Of a stretch of 64,000 nucleotides of DNA, positions 1 through 12,885 are shown piece after piece. The stretch is from the NCBI RefSeq assembly GCF_050947335.1, contig NW_027474096.1, forward strand, positions 23,839 to 87,838, read 5' to 3'. The stretch's first letter is position 1; every line of letters starts with the position of its first letter. This DNA is from Megachile rotundata. Lineage: Eukaryota; Arthropoda; Insecta; Hymenoptera; Megachilidae. The notes beneath the pieces are model-generated. The model searched no databases. It saw only the letters and a list, made by a program, of their open reading frames with translations, and was not told the origin of the DNA. The position numbers and the translations under genes are program-made.

Positions 1-1740
1 AGAGTAATAAGTATAGTAATTGTCGTTCTATCGATCATATTAGCATAATATGGCGAATAATATCATTTAGATTGATAATAATATGAGTAATAATTATAGT
101 AATTGTCGTTCTAGCGATCATATAAGCATAATATGGCTAATAATATGAATTAGATTGATAATAATAAGAGTAATAAGTATAGTAATTGTCGTTCTATCGA
201 TCATATAAGCATAATATGGCTAATAATATGAATCAGATTGATAATAATAAGAGTAATAAGTATAGTAATTGTCGTTCTATCGATCATATAAGCATAATAT
301 CGCTAATAATATGAGTTAGCTTGATAATAATAAGAGTAATAAGTATAGTAATTGTCGGTCTATCGATCATATCTGCACAATATGGTTAATAATATGAGTT
401 AGATTAATAGTAAAGAGTGTAATAAGTATAGTAATTGTCGTTCTATCGATCATATAAGAATAATATGGCGAATAATATGATTTAGATTGATAATAATAAG
501 AGTAATAAGTATAGTAATTGTCGTTCTATCGATCATATAAGCATAATATGGCTAATAATATGAGTTAGATTAATAATAATAAGAGTAATAAGTATAGTAA
601 TTGTCGTTCTATCGATCATATGAGCATAATATGGCGAATAATATCATTTAGATTGATAATAATATGAGTAATAAGTATAGTAATTGTCGTTCTATCGATC
701 ATATAAGCATAATATGGCTAATAATATGAGTTAGCTTGATAATAATAAGAGTAATAAGTTTAGTAATTGTCGTTCTATCGATCATATAAGCATAATATGG
801 CTAATAATATGAATTAGATTGATAATAATAAGAGTAATAAGTATAGTAATTGTCGTTCTATCGATCATATTAGCATAATATGGCGAATAATATCATTTAG
901 ATTGATAATAATATGAGTAATAAGTATAGTAATTGTCGTTCTATCGATCATATAAGCATAATATGGCTAATAATATGAGTTAGCTTGATAATAATAAGAG
1001 TAATAAGTTTAGTAATTGTCGTTCTATCGATCATATAATCATAATATGGCTAATAATATGAATTAGATTGATAATAATAAGAGTAATAAGTATAGTAATT
1101 GTCGTTCTATCGATCATATTAGCATAATATGGCGAATAATATCATTTAGATTGATAATAATATGAGTAATAATTATAGTAATTGTCGTTCTATCGATCAT
1201 ATAAGCATAATATGGCTAATAATATGAATTAGATTGATAATAATAAGAGTAATAAGTATAGTAATTGTTGTTCTATCGATCATATAAGCATAATATGGCT
1301 AATAATATGAATTAGATTGATAATAATAAGAGTAATAAGTATAGTAATTGTCGTTCTATAGATCATATTAGCATAATATGGCGAATAATATCATTTAGAT
1401 TGATAATTATATGAATAATAAGTATAGTAATTGTCGTTCTATCGATCATATAAGCATAATATGGCTAATAATATGAGTTAGATTGATAATAATAAGAGTA
1501 ATAAGTATAGTAATTGTCGTTCTATCGATCATATCTGCATAATATGGTTTATAATATGAGATAGATTAATAATAATAAGAATAATAAGTATAGTAATTGT
1601 CGTTCTATCGACCATGGAAGCATAATATGGCTAATAATATGAGTTAGATTGATAATAATAAGAGTAATAACTATAGTAATTGTCGTTCTATCGATCATAT
1701 AAGCATAATATGGCGAATAATATGATTTAGATTGATAATA
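1..1740 (+). repeat. 58-monomer-offset duplication, copy 1
   Basis: Matches 4814-6553 at an offset of 4813 bp (58 monomers less 1 bp, from the gtaatgtcg deletion near 1762). Shared markers include ctagcgatcat (111 and 4924), gaatcagattg, aagagtgtaat and attgttgttc. Copies differ at scattered bases such as gagttagctt versus gatttagctt. The left edge lies outside the window, so this block may be longer. Confidence 0.85.
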
Positions 1741-2157
1741 ATAAGAGTAATAAGTATAGTAATGTCGTTCTATCGATCATATTAGCATAATATGGCGAAT
1801 AATATCATTTAGATTGATAATAATATGAGTAATAATTATAGTAATTGTCGTTCTATCGATCATATAAGCATAATATGGCTAATAATATGAATTAGATTGA
1901 TAATAATAAGAGTAATAAGTATAGTAATTGTCGTTCTATCGATCATATAAGCATAATATGGCTAATAATATGAATTAGATTGATAATAATAAGAGTAATA
2001 AGTATAGTAATTGTCGTTCTATAGACCATATTAGCATAATATGGCGAATAATATCATTTAGATTGATAATAATATGAGTAATAAGTATAGTAATTGTCGT
2101 TCTATCGATCATATAAGCATAATATGGCTAATAATATGAGTTAGATTGATAATAATA

Positions 2158-2240
2158 AGAGTAATAAGTATAGTAATTGTCGTTCTATCGATCATATAAG
2201 CATAATATGGCTAATAATATGAGTTAGATTGATAATAATA
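2158..2240 (+). repeat. Reference monomer matching the majority consensus
   Basis: This copy matches the majority base at every position and serves as a reference for numbering (position 1 = a of agagtaataa). Landmarks are an A/T-rich purine-biased start (1-14), the near-invariant core tagtaattgtcgttctatcg (14-33), then atcatataagc (34-44), aatatggctaat (48-59), atatgagttagattg (60-74) and a tail of ATA triplets (75-83). It holds a ClaI-type palindrome ATCGAT (30-35), two CpGs (23-24 and 32-33), an 8 bp direct repeat ataatatg (45-52 and 57-64) and a short dyad catat/atatg (36-40 and 48-52). Diagnostic substitutions cluster at roughly 39-44, 52-55, 62-69, 71-75 and 79-85 (into the next unit). 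Confidence 0.9.
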
Positions 2241-3089
2241 AGAGTAATAAGTATAGTAATTGTCGTTCTATCGATCATATCTGCATAATATGGTTTATAA
2301 TATGAGATAGATTAATAATAATAAGAATAATAAGTATAGTAATTGTCGTTCTATCGACCATGGAAGCATAATATGGCTAATAATATGAGTTAGATTGATA
2401 ATAATAAGAGTAATAACTATAGTAATTGTCGTTCTATCGATCATATAAGCATAATATGGCGAATAATATGATTTAGATTGATAATAATAAGAGTAATAAG
2501 TATAGTAATTGTCGTTCTATCGATCATATAAGCATAATATCGCTAATAATATGAGTTAGCTTGATAATAATAAGAGTAATAAGTATAGTAATTGTCGTTC
2601 TATCGATCATATCTGCACAATATGGTTAATAATATGAGTTAGATTAATAGTAATGAGTGTAATAAGTATAGTAATTGTCGTTCTATCGATCATATAAGAA
2701 TAATATGGCGAATAATATGATTTAGATTGATAATAATAAGAGTAATAAGTATAGTAATTGTCGTTCTATCGATCATATAAGCATAATATGGCTAATAATA
2801 TGAGTTAGATTGATAATAATAAGAGTCATAAGTATAGTAATTGTCGTTCTATCGATCATATAAGCATAATATGGTTAATAATATTGATTAGATTAATAAT
2901 AACATGAATAATAAGTATAGTAATTGTCGTTCTATCGACCATGGAAGCATAATATGGCTAATAATACGAGTTAGATTGATAATAATAAGAGTAATAAGTA
3001 TATTAATTGCCGTTCTATCGACCATATAAGCATAATATGGCGAATAATATGATTTAGATTGATAATAATAAGAGTAATAAGTATAGTAA

Positions 3090-5240
3090 TTGTCGTTCTA
3101 TCGATCATATAAGCATAATATGGCTAATAATATGAATTAGATTGATAATAATAAGAGTAATAAGTATAGTAATTGTTGTTCTATCGATCATATAAGCATA
3201 ATATGGCTAATAATATGAATTAGATTGATAATAATAAGAGTAATAAGTATAGTAATTGTCGTTCTATAGATCATATTAGCATAATATGGCGAATAATATC
3301 ATTTAGATTGATAATAATATGAATAATAAGTATAGTAATTGTCGTTCTATCGATCATATAAGCATAATATGGCAAATAATATGAGTTAGATTGATAATAA
3401 TAAGAGTAATAAGTATAGTAATTGTCGTTCTATCGATCATATCTGCATAATATGGTTAATAATATGAGATAGATTAATAATAATAAGAATAATAAGTATA
3501 GTAATTGTCGTTCTATCGACCATGGAAGCATAATATGGCTAATAATATGAGTTAGATTGATAATAATAAGAGTAATAACTATAGTAATTGCCGTTCTATC
3601 GATCATATAAGCATAATATGGCGAATAATATGATTTAGATTGATAATAATAAGAGTAATAAGTATAGTAATTGTCGTTCTATCGATCATATAAGCATAAT
3701 ATCGCTAATAATATGAGTTAGCTTGATAATAATAAGAGTAATAAGTATAGTAATTGTCGTTCTATCGATCATATCTGCACAATATGGTTAATAATATGAG
3801 TTAGATTAATAGTAATGAGTGTAATAAGTATAGTAATTGTCGTTCTATCGATCACATAAGCATAATACGGCTAATAATATGAGTTAGCTTGATAATAATA
3901 AGAGTAATAAGTACAGTAATTGTCGTTCTATCGATCATATCTGCACAATATGGTTAATAATATGAGTTAGATTAATAGTAATGAGTGCAATAAGTATAGT
4001 AATTGTCGGTCTATCGATCATATAAGCATAATATGGCTAATAATATGAGTTAGATTGATAATAATAAGAGTAATATGTATAGTAATTGCCGTTCTATCGA
4101 CCATATAAGCATAATATGGCGAATAATATGATTTGGATTGATAATAATAAGAGTAATAAGTATAGTAATTGTCGTTCTATCGATCATATAAGCATAATAT
4201 GGTTAATAATATGAGTTAGATTGATAATAATAAGAGTAATAAGTATAGTAATTGTCGTTCTATCGATCATATGAGCATAATATGGCGAATAATATCATTT
4301 AGATTGATAATAATATGAGTAATAAGTATAGTAATTGTCGTTCTATCGATCATATAAGCATAATATGGCTAATAATATGAGTTAGCTTGATAATAATATG
4401 AGTAATAAGTATAGTAATTGTCGTTCTATCGATCATATAAGCATAATATGGCTAATAATATGAGTTAGCTTGATAATAATAAGAGTAATAAGTTTAGTAA
4501 TTGTCGTTCTATCGATCATATAAGCATAATATGGCTAATAATATGAATTAGATTGATAATAATAAGAGTAATAAGTATAGTAATTGTCGTTCTATCGATC
4601 ATATTAGCATAATATGGCGAATAATATCATTTAGATTGATAATAATATGAGTAATAAGTATAGTAATTGTCGTTCTATCGATCATATAAGCATAATATGG
4701 CTAATAATATGATTTAGCTTGATAATAATAAGAGTAATAAGTTTAGTAATTGTCGTTCTATCGATCATATAAGCATAATATGCCTAATAATATGAATTAG
4801 ATTGATAATAATAAGAGTAATAAGTATAGTAATTGTCGTTCTATCGATCATATTAGCATAATATGGCGAATAATATCATTTAGATTGATAATAATATGAG
4901 TAATAATTATAGTAATTGTCGTTCTAGCGATCATATAAGCATAATATGGCTAATAATATGAATTAGATTGATAATAATAAGAGTAATAAGTATAGTAATT
5001 GTCGTTCTATCGATCATATAAGCATAATATGGCTAATAATATGAATCAGATTGATAATAATAAGAGTAATAAGTATAGTAATTGTCGTTCTATCGATCAT
5101 ATAAGCATAATATCGCTAATAATATGAGTTAGCTTGATAATAATAAGAGTAATAAGTATAGTAATTGTCGGTCTATCGATCATATCTGCACAATATGGTT
5201 AATAATATGAGTTAGATTAATAGTAAAGAGTGTAATAAGT
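3090..5240 (+). repeat. 35-monomer (2905 bp) offset duplication, copy 1
   Basis: Paired markers at exactly 2905 bp: ctatagatcat (3264 and 6169), gatcacataagc with aatacggct (3851 and 6756), and ctagcgatcat (4924 and 7829). The part at 4.2-4.55 kb differs in variant order from its counterpart, so exchange or conversion occurred after duplication. Confidence 0.85.
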
Positions 5241-6553
5241 ATAGTAATTGTCGTTCTATCGATCATATAAGAATAATATGGCGAATAATATGATTTAGAT
5301 TGATAATAATAAGAGTAATAAGTATAGTAATTGTCGTTCTATCGATCATATAAGCATAATATGGCTAATAATATGAGTTAGATTAATAATAATAAGAGTA
5401 ATAAGTATAGTAATTGTCGTTCTATCGATCATATGAGCATAATATGGCGAATAATATCATTTAGATTGATAATAATATGAGTAATAAGTATAGTAATTGT
5501 CGTTCTATCGATCATATAAGCATAATATGGCTAATAATATGAGTTAGCTTGATAATAATAAGAGTAATAAGTTTAGTAATTGTCGTTCTATCGATCATAT
5601 AAGCATAATATGGCTAATAATATGAATTAGATTGATAATAATAAGAGTAATAAGTATAGTAATTGTCGTTCTATCGATCATATTAGCATAATATGGCGAA
5701 TAATATCATTTAGATTGATAATAATATGAGTAATAAGTATAGTAATTGTCGTTCTATCGATCATATAAGCATAATATGGCTAATAATATGATTTAGCTTG
5801 ATAATAATAAGAGTAATAAGTTTAGTAATTGTCGTTCTATCGATCATATAAGCATAATATGCCTAATAATATGAATTAGATTGATAATAATAAGAGTAAT
5901 AAGTATAGTAATTGTCGTTCTATCGATCATATTAGCATAATATGGCGAATAATATCATTTAGATTGATAATAATATGAGTAATAATTATAGTAATTGTCG
6001 TTCTATCGATCATATAAGCATAATATGGCTAATAATATGAATTAGATTGATAATAATAAGAGTAATAAGTATAGTAATTGTTGTTCTATCGATCATATAA
6101 GCATAATATGGCTAATAATATGAATTAGATTGATAATAATAAGAGTAATAAGTATAGTAATTGTCGTTCTATAGATCATATTAGCATAATATGGCGAATA
6201 ATATCATTTAGATTAATAATAATAAGAATAATAAGTATAGTAATTGTCGTTCTATCGATCATATAAGCATAATATGGCTAATAATATGAGTTAGATTGAT
6301 AATAATAAGAGTAATAAGTATAGTAATTGTCGTTCTATCGATCATATCTGCATAATATGGTTAATAATATGAGATAGATTAATAATAATACGAATAATAA
6401 GTATAGTAATTGTCGTTCTATCGACCATGGAAGCATAATATGGCTAATAATATGAGTTAGATTGATAATAATAAGAGTAATAACTATAGTAATTGCCGTT
6501 CTATCGATCATATAAGCATAATATGGCGAATAATATGATTTAGATTGATAATA
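4814..6553 (+). repeat. 58-monomer-offset duplication, copy 2
   Basis: Partner of the block at 1-1740. After ~6.55 kb this copy continues with an atatcgct monomer, while the other continues with the gtaatgtcg deletion monomer, so the homology ends there. It overlaps the two 35-monomer duplication copies, showing that events are nested. Confidence 0.85.
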
Positions 6554-8145
6554 ATAAGAGTAATAAGTATAGTAATTGTCGTTCTATCGATCATATAAGC
6601 ATAATATCGCTAATAATATGAGTTAGCTTGATAATAATAAGAGTAATAAGTATAGTAATTGTCGTTCTATCGATCATATCTGCACAATATGGTTAATAAT
6701 ATGAGTTAGATTAATAGTAATGAGTGTAATAAGTATAGTAATTGTCGTTCTATCGATCACATAAGCATAATACGGCTAATAATATGAGTTAGCTTGATAA
6801 TAATAAGAGTAATAAGTATAGTAATTGTCGTTCTATCGATCATATCTGCACAATATGGTTAATAATATGAGTTAGATTCATAGTAATGAGTGCAATAAGT
6901 ATAGTAATTGTCGGTCTATCGATCATATAAGCATAATATGGCTAATAATATGAGTTAGATTGATAATAATAAGAGTAATATGTATAATAATAGCCGTTCT
7001 ATCGACCATATAAGCATAATATGGCGAATAATATGATTTGGATTGATAATAATAAGAGTAATAAGTATAGTAATTGTCGTTCTATCGATCATATAAGCAT
7101 AATATCGCTAATAATATGAGTTAGCTTGATAACAATAAGAGTAATAAGTATAGTAATTGTCGTTCTATCGATCATATCTGCACAATATGGTTAATAATAT
7201 GAGTTAGATTAATAGTAATGAGTGTAATAAGTATAGTAATCGTCGTTCGATCGATCATATAAGAATAATATGGCGAATAATATGATTTAGATTGATAATA
7301 ATAAGAGTAATAAGTATAGTAATTGTCGTTCTATCGATCATATAAGCATAATATGGCTAATAATATGAGTTAGATTGATAATAATAAGAGTAATAAGTAT
7401 AGTAATTGTCGTTCTATCGATCATATAAGCATAATATGGTTAATAATATGAGTTAGATTAATAATAATAAGAGTAATAAGTATAGTAATTGTCGTTCTAT
7501 CGATCATATGAGCATAATATGGCGAATAATATCATTTAGATTGATAATAATATGAGTAATAAGTATAGTAATTGTCGTTCTATCGATCATATAAGCATAA
7601 TATGGCTAATAATATGAGTTAGCTTGATAATAATAAGAGTAATAAGTTTAGTAATTGTCGTTCTATCGATCATATAAGCATAATATGGCTAATAATATGA
7701 ATTAGATTGATAATAATAAGAGTAATAAGTATAGTAATTGTCGTTCTATCGATCATATTAGCATAATATGGCGAATAATATCATTTAGATTGATAATAAT
7801 ATGAGTAATAATTATAGTAATTGTCGTTCTAGCGATCATATAAGCATAATATGGCTAATAATATGAATTAGATTGATAATAATAAGAGTAATAAGTATAG
7901 TAATTGTCGTTCTATCGATCATATAAGCATAATATGGCTAATAATATGAATCAGATTGATAATAATAAGAGTAATAAGTATAGTAATTGTCGTTCTATCG
8001 ATCATATAAGCATAATATCGCTAATAATATGAGTTAGCTTGATAATAATAAGAGTAATAAGTATAGTAATTGTCGGTCTATCGATCATATCTGCACAATA
8101 TGGTTAATAATATGAGTTAGATTAATAGTAAAGAGTGTAATAAGT
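5995..8145 (+). repeat. 35-monomer (2905 bp) offset duplication, copy 2
   Basis: Second copy of 3090-5240. It ends at a monomer carrying a 7 bp insertion (agtaataagtaataagtatag-like extra unit near 8140). Beyond that the sequence switches to the variant order also found from ~2.1 kb. Confidence 0.85.
6740..7600 (+). repeat. 74-monomer-offset duplication, copy 1
   Basis: Matches 12886-13746 at 6146 bp (74 monomers plus 4 bp, explained by the +7 insertion and three 1 bp losses in between). Shared rare states include gatcacataagc, ttgataacaataag and atcgtcgttcgatcg. Confidence 0.8.
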
Positions 8146-8150
8146 AATAA
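8136..8150 (+). repeat. 7 bp insertion monomer at a duplication edge
   Basis: Normal monomers read gtgtaataagtatag, but this one reads gtgtaataagtaataag followed by tatag, so seven bases resembling taagtaa are duplicated. It is the only indel larger than 2 bp that I found in 771 monomers. It falls where homology to 4.55-5.24 kb stops and homology to ~2.1 kb starts, so it looks like a junction scar. Confidence 0.85.
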
Positions 8151-8160
8151 GTATAGTAAT

Positions 8161-9155
8161 TGTCGTTCTATCGATCATATAAGCATAATATGGCTAATAA
8201 TATGAGTTAGATTGATAATAATAAGAGTAATAAGTATAGTAATTGTCGTTCTATCGATCATATAAGCATAATATGGCTAATAATATGAGTTAGATTGATA
8301 ATAATAAGAGTAATAAGTATAGTAATTGTCGTTCTATCGATCATATCTGCATAATATGGTTTATAATATGAGATAGATTAATAATAATAAGAATAATAAG
8401 TATAGTAATTGTCGTTCTATCGACCATGGAAGCATAATATGGCTAATAATATGAGTTAGATTGATAATAATAAGAGTAATAACTATAGTAATTGTCGTTC
8501 TATCGATCATATAAGCATAATATGGCGAATAATATGATTTAGATTGATAATAATAAGAGTAATAAGTATAGTAATTGTCGTTCTATCGATCATATAAGCA
8601 TAATATCGCTAATAATATGAGTTAGCTTGATAATAATAAGAGTAATAAGTATAGTAATTGTCGTTCTATCGATCATATCTGCACAATATGGTTAATAATA
8701 TGAGTTAGATTAATAGTAATGAGTGTAATAAGTATAGTAATTGTCGTTCTATCGATCATATAAGCATAATATGGCGAATAATATGATTTAGATTGATAAT
8801 AATAAGAGTAATAAGTATAGTAATGTCGTTCTATCGATCATATTAGCATAATATGGCGAATAATATCATTTAGATTGATAATAATATGAGTAATAATTAT
8901 AGTAATTGTCGTTCTATCGATCATATAAGCATAATATGGCTAATAATATGAATTAGATTGATAATAATAAGAGTAATAAGTATAGTAATTGTCGTTCTAT
9001 CGATCATATAAGCATAATATGGCTAATAATATGAATTAGATTGATAATAATAAGAGTAATAAGTATAGTAATTGTCGTTCTATAGACCATATTAGCATAA
9101 TATGGCGAATAATATCATTTAGATTGATAATAATATGAGTAATAAGTATAGTAAT
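8161..9155 (+). repeat. 12-monomer higher-order repeat (995 bp), unit 1
   Basis: Monomer order: two plain monomers, atctgcataatatggttta, tcgaccatggaag, ataactatag with ggcgaataatatgattt, atatcgct with gcttg, atctgcacaat with aatgagtg, ggcgaataatatgattt, the gtaatgtcg deletion monomer, then gaattag types. Its first ~660 bp match 9156-9815 at 995 bp offset (ggttta at 8358 and 9353). Confidence 0.75.
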
Positions 9156-10140
9156 TGTCGTTCTATCGATCATATAAGCATAATATGGCTAATAATATGA
9201 GTTAGATTGATAATAATAAGAGTAATAAGTATAGTAATTGTCGTTCTATCGATCATATAAGCATAATATGGCTAATAATATGAGTTAGATTGATAATAAT
9301 AAGAGTAATAAGTATAGTAATTGTCGTTCTATCGATCATATCTGCATAATATGGTTTATAATATGAGATAGATTAATAATAATAAGAATAATAAGTATAG
9401 TAATTGTCGTTCTATCGACCATGGAAGCATAATATGGCTAATAATATGAGTTAGATTGATAATAATAAGAGTAATAACTATAGTAATTGTCGTTCTATCG
9501 ATCATATAAGCATAATATGGCGAATAATATGATTTAGATTGATAATAATAAGAGTAATAAGTATAGTAATTGTCGTTCTATCGATCATATAAGCATAATA
9601 TCGCTAATAATATGAGTTAGCTTGATAATAATAAGAGTAATAAGTATAGTAATTGTCGTTCTATCGATCATATCTGCACAATATGGTTAATAATATGAGT
9701 TAGATTAATAGTAATGAGTGTAATAAGTATAGTAATTGTCGTTCTATCGATCATATATGAATAATATGGCGAATAATATGATTTAGATTGATAATAATAA
9801 GAGTAATAAGTATAGTAATTGTCGTTCTATCGATCATATAAGCATAATATGGCTAATAATATGAGTTAGATTGATAATAATAAGAGTCATAAGTATAGTA
9901 ATTGTCGTTCTATCGATCATATAAGCATAATATGGTTAATAATATTGATTAGATTAATAATAACATGAATAATAAGTATAGTAATTGTCGTTCTATCGAC
10001 CATGGAAGCATAATATGGCTAATAATACGAGTTAGATTGATAATAATAAGAGTAATAAGTATATTAATTGCCGTTCTATCGACCATATAAGCATAATATG
10101 GCGAATAATATGATTTAGATTGATAATAATAAGAGTAATA
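8740..10140 (+). repeat. 33-monomer (2737 bp) offset duplication, copy 1
   Basis: Matches 11477-12877. The gtaatgtcg deletion (8822 and 11559) and the rare tcatatatgaataat (9751 and 12488) are both 2737 bp apart, which is 33 monomers less 2 bp. Rare monomers gagtcataag, aatattgattag and taacatgaataat are shared. Confidence 0.85.
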
Positions 10141-10474
10141 AGTATAGTAATTGTTGTTCTATCGATCATATAAGCATAATATGGCTAATAATATGAATTA
10201 GATTGATAATAATAAGAGTAATAAGTATAGTAATTGTCGTTCTATAGATCATATTAGCATAATATGGCGAATAATATCATTTAGATTGATAATTATATGA
10301 ATAATAAGTATAGTAATTGTCGTTCTATCGATCATATAAGCATAATATGGCTAATAATATGAGTTAGATTGATAATAATAAGAGTAATAAGTATAGTAAT
10401 TGTCGTTCTATCGACCATGGAAGCATAATATGGCTAATAATATGAGTTAGATTGATAATAATAAGAGTAATAAC

Positions 10475-11470
10475 TATAGTAATTGTCGTTCTATCGATCA
10501 TATAAGCATAATATGGCGAATAATATGATTTAGATTGATAATAATAAGAGTAATAAGTATAGTAATGTCGTTCTATCGATCATATTAGCATAATATGGCG
10601 AATAATATCATTTAGATTGATAATAATATGAGTAATAATTATAGTAATTGTCGTTCTATCGATCATATAAGCATAATATGGCTAATAATATGAATTAGAT
10701 TGATAATAATAAGAGTAATAAGTATAGTAATTGTCGTTCTATCGATCATATAAGCATAATATGGCTAATAATATTAATTAGATTGATAATAATAAGAGTA
10801 ATAAGTATAGTAATTGTCGTTCTATAGACCATATTAGCATAATATGGCGAATAATATCATTTAGATTGATAATAATATGAGTAATAAGTATAGTAATTGT
10901 CGTTCTATCGATCATATAAGCATAATATGGCTAATAATATGAGTTAGATTGATAATAATAAGAGTAATAAGTATAGTAATTGTCGTTCTATCGATCATAT
11001 AAGCATAATATGGCTAATAATATGAGTTAGATTGATAATAATAAGAGTAATAAGTATAGTAATTGTCGTTCTATCGATCATATCTGCATAATATGGTTTA
11101 TAATATGAGATAGATTAATAATAATAAGAATAATAAGTATAGTAATTGTCGTTCTATCGACCATGGAAGCATAATATGGCTAATAATATGAGTTAGATTG
11201 ATAATAATAAGAGTAATAACTATAGTAATTGTCGTTCTATCGATCATATAAGCATAATATGGCGAATAATATGATTTAGATTGATAATAATAAGAGTAAT
11301 AAGTATAGTAATTGTCGTTCTATCGATCATATAAGCATAATATCGCTAATAATATGAGTTAGCTTGATAATAATAAGAGTAATAAGTATAGTAATTGTCG
11401 TTCTATCGATCATATCTGCACAATATGGTTAATAATATGAGTTAGATTAATAGTAATGAGTGTAATAAGT
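10475..11470 (+). repeat. 12-monomer tandem duplication (995 bp), copy 1
   Basis: Directly adjacent copy at 11470-12465. The gtaatgtcg deletion recurs at 10564 and 11559, ggttta at 11095 and 12090, and CCATGG at 11161 and 12156, all 995 bp apart (12 monomers less 1 bp). One visible difference is atattaattag at ~10774 versus atatgaattag. Confidence 0.85.
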
Positions 11471-12465
11471 ATAGTAATTGTCGTTCTATCGATCATATAA
11501 GCATAATATGGCGAATAATATGATTTAGATTGATAATAATAAGAGTAATAAGTATAGTAATGTCGTTCTATCGATCATATTAGCATAATATGGCGAATAA
11601 TATCATTTAGATTGATAATAATATGAGTAATAATTATAGTAATTGTCGTTCTATCGATCATATAAGCATAATATGGCTAATAATATGAATTAGATTGATA
11701 ATAATAAGAGTAATAAGTATAGTAATTGTCGTTCTATCGATCATATAAGCATAATATGGCTAATAATATGAATTAGATTGATAATAATAAGAGTAATAAG
11801 TATAGTAATTGTCGTTCTATAGACCATATTAGCATAATATGGCGAATAATATCATTTAGATTGATAATAATATGAGTAATAAGTATAGTAATTGTCGTTC
11901 TATCGATCATATAAGCATAATATGGCTAATAATATGAGTTAGATTGATAATAATAAGAGTAATAAGTATAGTAATTGTCGTTCTATCGATCATATAAGCA
12001 TAATATGGCTAATAATATGAGTTAGATTGATAATAATAAGAGTAATAAGTATAGTAATTGTCGTTCTATCGATCATATCTGCATAATATGGTTTATAATA
12101 TGAGATAGATTAATAATAATAAGAATAATAAGTATAGTAATTGTCGTTCTATCGACCATGGAAGCATAATATGGCTAATAATATGAGTTAGATTGATAAT
12201 AATAAGAGTAATAACTATAGTAATTGTCGTTCTATCGATCATATAAGCATAATATGGCGAATAATATGATTTAGATTGATAATAATAAGAGTAATAAGTA
12301 TAGTAATTGTCGTTCTATCGATCATATAAGCATAATATCGCTAATAATATGAGTTAGCTTGATAATAATAAGAGTAATAAGTATAGTAATTGTCGTTCTA
12401 TCGATCATATCTGCACAATATGGTTAATAATATGAGTTAGATTAATAGTAATGAGTGTAATAAGT
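11470..12465 (+). repeat. 12-monomer tandem duplication (995 bp), copy 2
   Basis: Second copy of 10475-11470. The same 12-monomer order is also seen from 8161, so this is a reusable higher-order unit of domain I rather than a single accident. Confidence 0.85.
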
Positions 12466-12877
12466 ATAGTAATTGTCGTTCTATCGATCATATATGAATA
12501 ATATGGCGAATAATATGATTTAGATTGATAATAATAAGAGTAATAAGTATAGTAATTGTCGTTCTATCGATCATATAAGCATAATATGGCTAATAATATG
12601 AGTTAGATTGATAATAATAAGAGTCATAAGTATAGTAATTGTCGTTCTATCGATCATATAAGCATAATATGGTTAATAATATTGATTAGATTAATAATAA
12701 CATGAATAATAAGTATAGTAATTGTCGTTCTATCGACCATGGAAGCATAATATGGCTAATAATACGAGTTAGATTGATAATAATAAGAGTAATAAGTATA
12801 TTAATTGCCGTTCTATCGACCATATAAGCATAATATGGCGAATAATATGATTTAGATTGATAATAATAAGAGTAATA
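11477..12877 (+). repeat. 33-monomer (2737 bp) offset duplication, copy 2
   Basis: Partner of 8740-10140. At ~12.88 kb it switches to the gatcacataagc/aatacggct variant order that is otherwise found at ~6.75 kb, so a different duplication begins there. Confidence 0.85.
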
Positions 12878-12885
12878 AGTATAGT

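Noticed and set aside
36..52. Hairpin from the dyad catat...atatg
   Set aside because: A 5 bp all-A/T stem around a 7-base loop is too weak and too common in 76% AT sequence to call a structural element or terminator.
3520..3535. CCATGG-containing monomers as start codons or regulatory sites
   Set aside because: The ccatgg state is a recurrent monomer variant found dozens of times. Downstream frames close within a monomer or two.
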